Below are positions 18,152 to 28,019 of a DNA stretch of 64,000 bases, one piece after another (position 1 is the first letter of the stretch; each line of letters begins with the position of its first letter). This stretch comes from Candidatus Heimdallarchaeota archaeon (GTDB lineage Archaea > Asgardarchaeota > Heimdallarchaeia > JABLTI01). The stretch covers positions 186,001-250,000 of the forward strand of contig JAHLVW010000062.1 in the NCBI GenBank assembly GCA_019058275.1, given 5' to 3'. A program made the position numbers and the translations under genes. A model generated the notes under the pieces. That model had not been told where the DNA came from, did not search any database, and worked only from the letters and a program-made list of their open reading frames with translations.

Positions 18152-19207
18152 TTGAAGAACAAAATTTTGAGAAGAATTTCTCTTTTTTCTTTTGCTATGC
18201 TATTGGTTTTTAATTCATTTAATTCAATGAATCTAAATAAAATAGAGAGTATTGATCCTTACTTCACTCTTGTTTTCAAAACAAATAGCGGTGGAGTAAG
18301 ACCCGATTATGGTTATAAATTACAAGAACAGCTAGAACTTGTTGGGATTAATTTAACAGTTATTGTACAAGACTGGCCAACCTTTGTAGCTAAATTGATC
18401 ATTTTCAGAGACTTTGACCTTTTTTACGTCTGTCTACAAGGTGGTGGAAAAAGTCCAGATTATACTGGAATTTACGATGAAAACGGTTCACTCAACTTGT
18501 TCGGTTATAGTACAGACATGGATTATCATCATGATTTTGGTACAGGTATTAATCAATGGTATATGGACTTTGGTAATTTGATGATACCATCTGATAGTGC
18601 AAATAGGATACAACATTACTGGGATTGGGAACAATATATGATGAATAACATACTTCCCTTACAATCGACTTTCACACCTTATTATTACACAGCAAATTGG
18701 GCTAATCTTGATGGATACGATGTTCAGAATGATCTAATACAGTCTTGGGGAAAAATGTCTTGGAATGGAGCTCATTCTGAACAAGCTTCATTAAATGAAA
18801 TAGTTTATTCTGATGGCCCTTGGTCTGATCTTAACCTATTGTTCCAAGATGATGCTGCATCAGCTAGGATAAGCAAAGCTACACTGGATCCTTTGATATG
18901 GTATGATTCTGATGCAACATGGCAAAAACAAAAACACGATGATTTACAAGGAAAATATGTTTTTGTTTCTGGAAAGAGATTCTTCCATTATTTCGGATCC
19001 AAACCTTTAGAGCTTCCTTCAACTGAACTAATTAACATTCTTTATTGTGATATTGGTCATAAATGTATAGCTGATCCTGAGGTTCCACAAGAATTTCTTG
19101 ATTTTATTCATGATTTTAAGAAACAAAAGAAAATTGGATTTGTATCTCCTCCAGAAATTTGGCTAGAAAATGATGAATCATGGAAACAGTGTGAACCCAA
19201 AGAATAA
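18152..19207 (+). CDS. Chimeric SBP family 5-like protein with a foreign tail
   Basis: A TTG start, then a signal peptide (ISLFSFAMLLVFNSF). Residues about 35-255 match the N-terminal lobe of the other SBP-like proteins in this window: YTGIYDENGSLNLFGYS, the tryptophan/tyrosine-rich GINQWYMD, WDWEQYMMNNILP, and SWGKMSW followed by WSDLNLLFQDDAAS. After LDPLIWYDSDATW it departs from the family. The last 95 residues (KYVFVSGKRFFHYFGSKP... to KQCEPKE) match none of the paralogues here, have no C-terminal anchor and contain a C-rich stretch. Length 351 against 626 for the full paralogue at 46742. Probably a truncated SBP fused to another sequence. Confidence 0.65.
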   Translation: MKNKILRRISLFSFAMLLVFNSFNSMNLNKIESIDPYFTLVFKTNSGGVRPDYGYKLQEQLELVGINLTVIVQDWPTFVAKLIIFRDFDLFYVCLQGGGKSPDYTGIYDENGSLNLFGYSTDMDYHHDFGTGINQWYMDFGNLMIPSDSANRIQHYWDWEQYMMNNILPLQSTFTPYYYTANWANLDGYDVQNDLIQSWGKMSWNGAHSEQASLNEIVYSDGPWSDLNLLFQDDAASARISKATLDPLIWYDSDATWQKQKHDDLQGKYVFVSGKRFFHYFGSKPLELPSTELINILYCDIGHKCIADPEVPQEFLDFIHDFKKQKKIGFVSPPEIWLENDESWKQCEPKE

Positions 19208-19279
19208 ATATGATTTAATTCCTTTATCAGCGAAAAGTTAAAATGGAAGTCTTATAAAAATAAGACTGAGCTGAATTTT

Positions 19280-19645
19280 ATGTCCAAAAAGTCAAAAATA
19301 GTTTTTAATGCAGCTGATATTCATTCTAAACTTACATTAGAAGAAATTATTGCATTGATATCTACAGGAGATCGTGATTCACCTGAATATGGTCTAACAC
19401 TGATGATTCTTAAGAATCTGATTTCTGGTGATCGTTCTATCTCTAAAGATCAAATGTATGATATGTTTATGAGGAATCGGGAGCATATTTCAAAAGCAAG
19501 TTTCTATCGCATTCTTAGTAGACTTATATCTAGGGGAATGGTCACTTTTGATGATAAAAGACAAATCTATACACCAGCAATTTTATTTTCAAATTCATTA
19601 CAAAAATTAGCAATTGCATGGGAATCATTAGTATTAAGTCAGTGA
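19280..19645 (+). CDS. Small winged-helix DNA-binding protein
   Basis: A 121-residue protein with a predicted winged helix-turn-helix. LEEIIALISTGDRDSPEYGL comes first, then a helix pair ending in REHISKASFYRILSRLISRG (recognition helix) and a wing (MVTFDDKRQIYTP). It probably binds DNA as a transcription regulator. It sits between an SBP-like gene and a convergent tyrosine recombinase, which would fit a regulator carried on an integrated element, but no other element genes are seen. Confidence 0.6.
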   Translation: MSKKSKIVFNAADIHSKLTLEEIIALISTGDRDSPEYGLTLMILKNLISGDRSISKDQMYDMFMRNREHISKASFYRILSRLISRGMVTFDDKRQIYTPAILFSNSLQKLAIAWESLVLSQ

Positions 19646-19718
19646 TTTCTTTAACTTCAGAAAAACAGACACAAGTGATTTCAAGATTCAAAGAATATGA
19701 AATAGAGCTTTAGAGACA

Positions 19719-20777
19719 TCATAAAATATCTCTTTTTTCTAGCTCTTCTCTAATATCTTGCGATGAAAGGTGTATATACTTTAAGACATTGTTAATATTC
19801 CTATGTCTTGTTATTCTCCTAACCCATCCGATATCAAGACCTTGTTTAAGCAAATTAGTTGCACGACTATGTCTTAATGTGTAGTATCTAACATCATATC
19901 CTGCAGCTTTAGCAACAGGTCTAAAAACATGAGTTGCAAAATTGTTAGGATGATATTTCTTACCAGTTTTTGTTGGAAATAGAATATCTTCACCTTTTTT
20001 CAAATACTTGTAGTTATCAAGATAGTTCTTCAAAACTTTGCACAATTTATCTGAAATAGGAATTGCTTGGGGTTGCGAGTGTTTTAAAGGTTTTTCAATG
20101 AACACTTCTTTTTTCTTAAGATCTAAGTGTTTTAGTTTTAAATTACATAGCTCATCTGTTCTTAGTGCTGCTTCATAAGCCATTATAATCATTGATTTCA
20201 GTTTAAGTCCATCAAAATAGAAGCAGATATTTGGATAGGTTTTATGTTGTGTTGCTCTTGTGCTCTTAGGTGCAGGATATTTTCTACATGAGCAACAATC
20301 TGCTTCTGAAACTGCTTTGTGTTGAAAAGTACAATATTTAGAAGCAGTGTCTGCTATTTGTACAATGTTGTCAATTGTAAGAACATCTGGATTAAAATTA
20401 TCATTAAATTTCGGTGATGGAATTCTTGTCCAATTTAATTGTCTCTCATTTACTTCTAGGAATTTCTTTATTGTAGTTAGATATTTGTAAACACTCTTTC
20501 CACTTAATCCCGAATTCTCTTTAGTATAATCCTCTAATTCTTGTTTTGAAGGATTTCGACCAAAATTCCTTACGAATTTCTTAATCATACGTTTTTCTTT
20601 TAACCAGAGTTGGAACTTAATAATGTCATTTTCTTTTAGATACTCAAATTGTATACTATTCTCGAGTAGAAACTCTTGAAACCACTCTAATATGTCCAAA
20701 TATTGTCTTACTGTATGTGGAGAACGTTCCTCCACCTCTAGGAATCCTTTGAAAATTTCAATTTGAGTTGATAACAA
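19719..20777 (-). CDS. Tyrosine recombinase (integrase/XerA-like) with a cysteine-rich insert
   Basis: A 352-residue tyrosine recombinase. The N-terminal SAM-like core-binding domain (SPHTVRQYLDILEWF) is followed by the catalytic domain. Arg I is in AYEAALRTDELCNLKLKHL, the His-x-x-Arg is in YYTLRHSRATNLLKQG, the second His/Trp position is in VRRITRHRNINN and the nucleophile Tyr is in VLKYIHLSSQ. Between the domains is an unusual insert with HKAVSEADCCSCRKYPAP and, after a 14-residue gap, a further Cys (NICFYF), possibly a zinc site. The family cuts and rejoins DNA at short sites. No att pair or tRNA was found nearby. Confidence 0.8.
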   Translation of the reverse strand: MLSTQIEIFKGFLEVEERSPHTVRQYLDILEWFQEFLLENSIQFEYLKENDIIKFQLWLKEKRMIKKFVRNFGRNPSKQELEDYTKENSGLSGKSVYKYLTTIKKFLEVNERQLNWTRIPSPKFNDNFNPDVLTIDNIVQIADTASKYCTFQHKAVSEADCCSCRKYPAPKSTRATQHKTYPNICFYFDGLKLKSMIIMAYEAALRTDELCNLKLKHLDLKKKEVFIEKPLKHSQPQAIPISDKLCKVLKNYLDNYKYLKKGEDILFPTKTGKKYHPNNFATHVFRPVAKAAGYDVRYYTLRHSRATNLLKQGLDIGWVRRITRHRNINNVLKYIHLSSQDIREELEKRDIL

Positions 20778-21073
20778 AACCTCACATCACTCAAGCATTT
20801 TGTTTTATACGTAAAGAAAGATGAACACGAATAAAAACAACTGTAATACTAATATCATATATCGATAATACAAAATTTACTGCTAAGAAACATAGTTTCA
20901 TTATAGTTGCTATTTTAATTACATTTTATGTTGAAAACAAAAAAGTGAAATAAGAGATGTGTATACAAAAGATTGATTATGTTATATTATCAGATTCAAA
21001 AAATAAAGCAACAATGTAATAAAGTAAACCTATTTGATATTTAAATACAATTGAGTATTGAGTGTTTCGCATT

Positions 21074-22654
21074 ATGAATAGAAAGGCTAAGAAAACCAAA
21101 AAGCCTAAAGAAAATAATAAAACAGTTAGTGGAAACAAGAATGTTATTGTAGAAGAGCTAAAGAACACTAAAGAAGAGTTAATTTTACTTAAAAAACGTT
21201 TTAATTCATTATTTGAAAGAACAAATGATGCAATAATTCTTACTGATCTTGAAACCATGAGATTTGAAATGGTAAATTAAAAAGCAATGGATTTATTTGG
21301 TTTTACAAAGGATGAGATGAAGAATTTTTCAGCAAGGGATTTTATTCCAGAGAGCGATTTAGAAGACAGTGAAAGCAAGCTGACTGAATTATTAAGTGGG
21401 GAAAATTTACCAATTTATGAACGTATTTTCCAAAAAAAATCTGGGGAGCTATTTCATGCAGAAATAAATCTTTCATTGATAGAGGATCATGTAACTAACA
21501 GAAAGTTCTTTCAAAGTATAATGAGAGATATAACAAAAAGAAAAATAACTGAGGTAGCAAAGGAACGAGAAAGAAGAGTCTTCCAGAAAATAGCTAATGC
21601 TGCTATCCAAACTACTGATATTCATGAATTTTGCAATCGTGCTCTAGCAGATTTATTGGAAGAACTTGATTTTAATTTTGGAACATTAAGAATACTGGAT
21701 AAGGATCTGGATGCCTTAGTACCTATTGCTGTAAATGGAATTCCTGATCATTTAACAAGAGAATTAAATCCAATTATAGTATCAGATGATAAATACATAG
21801 TCTCTTATGTTATAAGAAATAAGAAACCAATCTTTACTGGTGATGCAAGAAATGAATCTTTTTTAAAGAAATATCAGTCACGTTTGGAATTATTTAATGT
21901 TATAGCTTTACTCTCTTGACCTATTCTTGATAAGGATAATAATGTATTTGGTGTTTTACAACTTTCAGCAAACGAACCTAAAGAACTACAAAAAGAGGAC
22001 ATAGCATTTTTCGAATCAATTGCTCATATCTTAACAAATGCTTTGGAAAGATTACAAGCTGAAGAAGCTTTAGAAGAAGCCTTTCACGAAAGACAGGAAA
22101 TTAATCGGATTATTGAATTAAGTCCAGCTGTAATATTCTTGTGGCATAATGAAGAGGATTGGCTAGTGGAATATGTTTCTAAGAATGTTAACATATTTGG
22201 TTATAATCCTGATGAATTCTATTCTGGAAAAATTATCCATCCTAATGATCTTGAAGTAGAACCAATTTTAAATTATAATCACGATGTTTCTCCTTATACT
22301 TCCCCTCTTGAATATAGAATCATAACTAAAGATGGTAAAATTAAATGGGTTATAGAATATTCAACGCCAAGGGTGAATAAAGAAGGTAAAATAACTCATT
22401 ATTATGGTTTAATATTGGACATAACAGAAAGAAGAAAGCAAGAAGAATTTCTGATTAGAGACCGTACTACTTTTAAAATAGAATTAATTAAGAAGAAGGG
22501 TATTGAAACACCATTAGTTTGTGTTTCAGGTTCTGAGATGTTTGATATTAAAGATCAATGTCTTGATGTTGGAGCAAAAGCATTTATTCTGAAAGACAAT
22601 TTAACAGAATTTGCGAAAACAATAGAGAATATTTTGAAACAATGTTTTGGTTAA
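21074..22654 (+). pseudogene. PAS-GAF-PAS sensor protein with two in-frame stops and a partial receiver
   Basis: A coiled-coil start (VIVEELKNTKEELILLKKRF) leads into PAS 1, interrupted by TAA 21278-21280 between MVN and KAMDLFGFT. A GAF domain follows (IHEFCNRALADLLEELD) and is cut by TGA 21917-21919 after ALLS, with PILDKDNNVFGVLQLS continuing. The second PAS (VIFLWHNEEDWLVEYVS) ends with the usual DITERRKQEEF. The C-terminus, KKGIETPLVCVSGSEMFD to GAKAFILKDNLTEFAK, resembles the second half of a receiver domain; no first half or phospho-acceptor Asp region precedes it. Both stops lie in the same frame, so no indel is involved. A GTG at 21062 is an alternative start. Confidence 0.7.
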
Positions 22655-22676
22655 TTAAAACATTAGAATGGAAGAA

Positions 22677-22712
22677 TCAGGTAAGAAATAAAGAACAATA
22701 GTTCTTACCTGA
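22677..22712. terminator. 11-bp hairpin between convergent genes
   Basis: TCAGGTAAGAA (22677-22687) pairs perfectly with TTCTTACCTGA (22702-22712), with a 14-base loop; the stem extends a further 3 bp past one bulge. It lies between the sensor pseudogene and the convergent zinc-ribbon gene. No strong T-run follows on either strand, so the terminator call is tentative. Confidence 0.45.
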
Positions 22713-22780
22713 ATTCTCCATTACTTTACCAATTATTTTGGATTTTGAGGGATATTCCAGATCAATGCATGGTGATCAAA

Positions 22781-23563
22781 TTAGACTGAAGCGCCACATT
22801 GAGGACAATAGCGAGTGTCCTTAGGGGTTAAGGGTGAACCGCAAGATTGGCAGAATTTACCATCTATATCTTCTGATAAATCATCATTATCTTCTTCTCT
22901 TTGTTCTGAAGAATCAGCTCTTTCTTCTCTTTTTGGTTTAGTATTTTTGCTATTGAAATATGCTGTAGCAATAATTTTTGCAAAGAAACCTGTTAATCCA
23001 AAAAGCAATATAAATGCCATTATTGAAGCAGCAGTTATGTGGCCCCAAGGTATAATAGTAACATCAAGGTCTAATGTAACATTAAATTCACTATCATTAA
23101 AAACAATGAAATAATAATCATCTTCCGATGAGACTTGTAAATTATTGACATCGAAATCTGCTCGATGATAGTAAAAAGTACTATTTAATGCAGTTGGTTC
23201 AGGATAACTAGCTATAGCCCAATCTTCAAATTGTATTCTTGACATTACTGATAGAATAATCGGCACAGGATCAAAATGTGTTACAATATATGTCCTGTTC
23301 TCATCATATGGGTCTGTTGTATTTACATCATATCGGTACTCTGAATCAAACCTCATGTTAATTCTAGCAGCTTCTCTTATTTCAAAATTAAAGTAACTAT
23401 GCTCTCCAACTAACATAATCTCATTGGGATAATACATATAAAAGGTTTTAACATTTCTACCTATATTAATCCCTTCAACAATACCAGCAACACAACTTCC
23501 AATAATTAAGAATACCATGATTCCTGTGAAATCTGTAAAGAATTTGTAATTACTACTGGTCAT
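22781..23563 (-). CDS. Two-helix membrane protein with C-terminal zinc ribbon
   Basis: A 260-residue protein. Helix 1 is at about residues 12-34 (GIMVFLIIGSCVAGIVEGI) and is followed by an extracytoplasmic beta-rich domain. Helix 2 is around residues 180-205 (MAFILLFGLTGFFAKII). The cytoplasmic tail is charged, and a C-terminal zinc ribbon has two CxxC pairs (CQSCGSPL, CPQCGASV). The function is unknown; archaeal zinc-ribbon membrane proteins of this shape are common. It is divergent from the TrmB-like gene, sharing a promoter region with a palindrome at 23615-23628. Confidence 0.65.
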   Translation of the reverse strand: MTSSNYKFFTDFTGIMVFLIIGSCVAGIVEGINIGRNVKTFYMYYPNEIMLVGEHSYFNFEIREAARINMRFDSEYRYDVNTTDPYDENRTYIVTHFDPVPIILSVMSRIQFEDWAIASYPEPTALNSTFYYHRADFDVNNLQVSSEDDYYFIVFNDSEFNVTLDLDVTIIPWGHITAASIMAFILLFGLTGFFAKIIATAYFNSKNTKPKREERADSSEQREEDNDDLSEDIDGKFCQSCGSPLTPKDTRYCPQCGASV

Positions 23564-23613
23564 TCTTTTTCACCTTTTTTTTTGAACCTTATAATAACTA
23601 AAGTTTTGTTAGT

Positions 23614-23640
23614 TACTACTTGAGTAGTGACCTTTATATA
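23614..23640. promoter_or_regulatory. Palindrome plus TATA box, probable TrmB-type operator/promoter
   Basis: TACTACTTGAGTAGT (23614-23628) has 6-bp arms ACTACT/AGTAGT around TG and contains TACT-N5-AGTA, close to the TACT...AGTA type of site bound by archaeal TrmB proteins. CTTTATATA follows immediately (23632-23640), about 33 bases before ATG 23673. Binding here would block promoter access, so autoregulation by the adjacent TrmB-like gene is likely. The effect on the divergent gene is unclear. Confidence 0.5.
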
Positions 23641-23672
23641 TGTATCTTAACATATAGTAATCATTAAAATAG

Positions 23673-24728
23673 ATGAAATCAAAAGTTAGATGTTGTGATA
23701 GTATGCAGATAAGCGAACAGCTAGTTGAGGGTCTCACAAAAATAGGGTTGCAAAAATATCAAGCACAGGTATATATTGCCAGTCTTGTTCTAGGTGAAGC
23801 TTCTGCGTACTTAATTGCCAAAGAATCTAATGTACCTAGATCCAAAGTCTATGAGGTTTTAGATGGATTAGTTGAATTAGGATTTATAGCTAAAGTTCCT
23901 TCTGACAAAGGAATGCTTTTCAAAGCATTACCCCCAGAAGATACTATTGATAATGCCATAATAAGTATTGTTAATACTATTGATAGTGTAAAAAAGGAAA
24001 TTGAAGTTTTAAAAGAGGATCAAAAAGGAAAATCTTCAGATCCACCAATTGTAATTTTCAGTAATACTAGTTCTTTAATGGATATGATAAAAGATGGTGC
24101 TTTTCTCGAGGCATGGATTGATAACAATTTAGCTATTGCAATGGATTTACGAAAGGCAATTTCAAAGAAAAAGTGTGATATTCATACGATTACAAGTACT
24201 TTTCCCTTATCATTTATTTTGGGATCCGAGGATTCTTACTTTATTCGAGGAAGAAATGGTTCTTTGTTCATGATTAGATTTTCTAACAATATCATTCAAC
24301 AAATCCTTGGGTTAGTTGAAAAAACAAAACCTGAAATAAAAGAGGAAATCACTCGAGAAAGCGGAGTTAGAATTCTTCGAGAAACAGCTATTATGAGCTT
24401 AGATGACAAAATTAGATTAGTCATTCCAGGTTTTGATTGGAAAACTGAAAAGGTTCTTTTCTGGGGATATATTGACACATCTGCTGGTGCATTTAAGAGT
24501 ATAACTCCTTGTGATTGTTTTATTACTGATACTCGAATACTAATTAGTTCTGATGATGGTCGAGTTTTTGCTAGAGCTATTAAATTCATTAAGAAAATTT
24601 ATTTAGCTAATAATCAAGTTAATATCACGTTTTCTAGAGTTGGTGGAACAGAACAGTTAGCTATCAAATCTATTTCTTATGCTAAAATAATCGATAATTT
24701 ACTTGGTTTCATTTTGAAGAGAAAATAA
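23673..24728 (+). CDS. TrmB-family transcriptional regulator
   Basis: A 351-residue regulator. The N-terminal winged helix (LTKIGLQKYQAQVYIASLVL, then IAKESNVPRSKVYEVLDGLV and ELGFI) is the TrmB signature; the C-terminal ligand-sensing region is about residues 120-350. Archaeal TrmB proteins control sugar or central metabolism genes. ATG 23673 leaves a TATA box at a distance fitting a leaderless mRNA; ATG 23703 (MQISEQ) is also possible. A TACT/AGTA palindrome lies directly upstream. The ligand is unknown. Confidence 0.8.
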   Translation: MKSKVRCCDSMQISEQLVEGLTKIGLQKYQAQVYIASLVLGEASAYLIAKESNVPRSKVYEVLDGLVELGFIAKVPSDKGMLFKALPPEDTIDNAIISIVNTIDSVKKEIEVLKEDQKGKSSDPPIVIFSNTSSLMDMIKDGAFLEAWIDNNLAIAMDLRKAISKKKCDIHTITSTFPLSFILGSEDSYFIRGRNGSLFMIRFSNNIIQQILGLVEKTKPEIKEEITRESGVRILRETAIMSLDDKIRLVIPGFDWKTEKVLFWGYIDTSAGAFKSITPCDCFITDTRILISSDDGRVFARAIKFIKKIYLANNQVNITFSRVGGTEQLAIKSISYAKIIDNLLGFILKRK

Positions 24729-24773
24729 TTAAGGGAAATTGTAAATAACCCTTTTCTTTATATTTTTGATGTA

Positions 24774-27211
24774 ATGAGGATACTAATTATGATACTTAAG
24801 TGAACGCTAAAGTTGGGATTTTTGATCACTTATGGAACTGACACAATGTCTTCGTGCTTAAGCGCTATTAGATATATGCTGAAGAACTTACCATCTAATG
24901 TAGCAATCACCGGATCACAAGTACCATTAAGCTTTCAATTTTCTTCCTCTGATGTTTATCCAAATGTCGAGAATTCAATCAAATTGCTTACACAACTAAC
25001 TGGACCAGAGGTTTTTGTTGTTTTCAATTATGGTCAAGCAGCATTTCAAGATGCATTATGGAAAATTGATAAGTGGTCTCCAGATGCTTTTACCGGGGAA
25101 GAATTAGCAAAAATTTCTTTGGATGAGATTATAATCAAGGGAAGAGCTTACCCACTTAATCTTACTAGAAAATTGGACAAGTTGTTTCACATACGAACTG
25201 AGGTACTATTGACTCTATTCAAACTGATGATGGTTTGTTAATACCAACTGGCAATCTTGTTTCCAATTTCATATCTCAGAGATTCAAAGAATCTTATGAG
25301 GAATTCATATCTATTTCACTAATGTCTGTAGATTCCTGGAAAATTATTAGTAAGAGAATTGCTGATGAATGTCAAAAAGCAGGTTATACTACCTTCTGTG
25401 ATGATAATTTCAATTCAAACATCCAAATTATATCTACTTCACCTTTGATGACAGAACAAGATTATATGGATGCTTTTGATAAAGCGGATGGAATCATTTT
25501 GAATGCTTTTGGAAGTGGGACAATCAACACTAAAATTGACTCTGGTTTTTTTCCTTTGCCAGCAATAGAAAAGGCAATTGCAAAAGGAAAAGTAATAGTA
25601 ATTGCTTCTCATACACCATTTGGGACACAAGATTTCATTTATCAAAACGCTTGGGAGCCTATAAGAAAAAGAGCTATTCCTGCTGGAGATTTCAGTATAT
25701 CCCATTGTCAGATAAAATTAGCTTATATTCTTGGGCATATGAAGGAACTAACTAAAATTGCAAAGAAAAACAAAATTCCTTTTGATGTACTCATCAAAAT
25801 CGCATTTCTAACAGGTATTGACTTTAGATCAAATGCTAGTAGAAAGAAGTTCGAGAAACTAATTGGATACCAAATACCCTTAAGAGATCCTTTCTTTAAT
25901 TTGCCATTTGAATTAGGATTACAAAAAATTATTCGTTTCTTGAATAAAAAAGAAACACAACAAATCAAAATTAATACTTAATCATTTGTAGATGCATTTG
26001 AGAAGTACTTCAAACAACCTAATAAGAGAAATAAATGGGCTATGATATTTAAACCAGATACTGTAATTGGTAGTAACCAATGGGGGGAATTAATTGATGA
26101 AGCAAAGAATTTAGCAACCATCACTAGTGAACTTCTTGATTGGAATGTTGTGATTCTAGAGTTATCTGAAATAAACTATCAAGATTTACTTGAGAAAGTG
26201 GGTTTATTATGTACAAATGAAACGTTTGGTGAATTCCTATGACCATTTAGATATGTCATTATTGAAGGGGAAAGACAATCCCTATACGATGCGCAAAGCT
26301 ATGATCAAATCTCAAATGGTTTATTCAGTAGAGAAGATTATTTGCATTTATTACGAAGTATTATGTTAGCTCGAAATAAACCTGGTTCAAATCCTGCATT
26401 ATTTTTATGTCTTGGACATCAAGGTTATGCAGAGATGCTAAGGGAATATTTAGTTAATTTAATCAAAAATGCAAAACAAACATCTGAAATCATTACTAAA
26501 TATGATGAAAAAGCAGCACAACATTTCAAAAAATTGATTAGTGAGATATCAAATGTTGGTGAGAATATTGTTGTTAGAAGAAGAAATGATGAAATTGTTG
26601 CGAGCAATTTTACAGATCAATATTTTGCTGTAAAACAAAATGAGATGCCAGAAGTTGGTTTAAAGAGACTAATTATCTACAAACCACCTAAAGATAAGGT
26701 TCCTGATGAACTAATTAAAGTCTATAATAAGATTTCAAAATTACATGTAGGATTACTCGAGGATTTCTATTTGCTAGAATCACTTGACATTGTAATGCTA
26801 CATGGTGATGAAGTCAATGAAGAAGCTATTCTATTCATAAATTGGGCACTTAGCTTAATATCAAAGTTCTCAAGATCACATTTCAAGATTCTACAAGAAG
26901 ACCCACAATTGCGTAAAATATCTAACCTACCTATTGGATTAGAAATACCAAGCTCAACACTTTATGGTTTTGATGAGAAGGATAAGACGCTAACAGAAAT
27001 TGCTGGATTGGTTGTTTACTATTATGATCCACAAACAGGAATTGTAAAACGAGATTACACTTTGCAATACCATCCTGAACTAATGGAAGAAATCAGGATA
27101 TTACAGAAAAAAGATTTCGAGAGCAAAACGCTCCTCGATTTGCCAGATGGTATACAATTATTGCTATCATGTCTACAAGCAGGATTTATTGAAACATCAA
27201 AGAAGTTTTAA
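24774..27211 (+). pseudogene. Asparaginase-type amidohydrolase fused to a class I glutaminase-like domain, decayed
   Basis: The first part resembles type I asparaginases (GFLITYGTDTM, VAITGSQVPLSF, DADGIILNAFGSGTIN read as KADGIILNAFGSGT, VIVIASHTPFG). It starts at ATG 24774 as MRILIMILK, then TGA at 24801-24803, and rejoins the family only at GFLITY. About 70 residues with the first catalytic Thr (TGGTI) are therefore absent. A frameshift lies near 25215. After TAA 25979-25981 the same frame continues without a start codon into a second domain with CLGHQ (nucleophile Cys) and HPEL, as in class I glutamine amidotransferases; TGA 26240-26242 breaks it. Frame continuity suggests one fused gene that is now inactive. 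Confidence 0.65.
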
Positions 27212-27217
27212 TGAAAT

Positions 27218-27898
27218 CTATTTCTCTTCTTCTCCAGCTTTTTGTGCAACGATCCAAACGTAACCACGTAAATCATCTGGTCGTCGTAGTCTCTCGTCCC
27301 GTCCTACACTCAAAAGTGTCCAACCCTTAAAGACTTCTCTTAACTCTTCTTCGTAAATGAATTTCATTGGTGGATCTGTTTTGAAGTGTGGGGGAATATT
27401 TCCAGAATATGCAACCATGCCACCAGGTTTAATGGCCGCAGCAATTTCCTTAAGTCTAGGAATTGCTCTATCAAATAGATATTGTAATACTTGAACAGCA
27501 ACAATAATATCGTAACTTTCTGGTTCTAACGTCCAATCATCAATATTTTTCTGTTTAGCTATAACTTGTTTCTCTAATCCTAGTACTTTTGCTCTTCTGC
27601 TAGTCACTTCAATAGCACTTTCCAGAGCATCTATTGCATGAACCTTACAACCAAGTTTTGCAAGAAAACAAGCATATCGGCCATCCCCACAACCAAGATC
27701 TAAAGCTTTTAAACATTCACCTTTTCCATAAATCTTCATACCTATAACCTGAACTGGTTGAGTGATAAAAGTTAGATTCTTATACTGTTCGTCTGAACCT
27801 TCTAATAACTTCTTGTGATAATTGTCCCAACCATTCATCCATTTATCTGGAGCTTGAACTTTTAAGTGCTCTTTCTTTGAATTCATTTTGGCAACCAA
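27218..27898 (-). CDS. Class I SAM-dependent methyltransferase
   Basis: An intact 226-residue methyltransferase with ALDLGCGDGRYACFLA (motif I), HAIDALESAIEV (acidic loop) and SYDIIVAVQVLQYL (motif II). KEIAAAIKPGGMVAYSG follows as the post-motif strand. The acceptor is unknown; it resembles small-molecule (TehB/UbiE-type) methyltransferases. Convergent with the asparaginase fusion, 6 bases apart. Confidence 0.8.
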   Translation of the reverse strand: MVAKMNSKKEHLKVQAPDKWMNGWDNYHKKLLEGSDEQYKNLTFITQPVQVIGMKIYGKGECLKALDLGCGDGRYACFLAKLGCKVHAIDALESAIEVTSRRAKVLGLEKQVIAKQKNIDDWTLEPESYDIIVAVQVLQYLFDRAIPRLKEIAAAIKPGGMVAYSGNIPPHFKTDPPMKFIYEEELREVFKGWTLLSVGRDERLRRPDDLRGYVWIVAQKAGEEEK

Positions 27899-28019
27899 AA
27901 ATCAATTGATTTACATCTTTTTTAAACAAATCAAAGCTCTTGGAAAATCCCTTAAATATCCAGTTTGTAACATAAATGAGAAAGAATTATTAGATTTTAA
28001 TAATCATAAATAGTCTGGT

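Noticed and set aside
19719..20777. Attachment site pair for the integrase
   Set aside because: I looked for a tRNA end or matching direct repeats on either side and saw none.
872..27211. Genetic recoding of a stop codon to explain the in-frame stops
   Set aside because: All three stops (TAA, TAG, TGA) are involved and all three also end intact genes in the same window, so no single reassignment can explain them.
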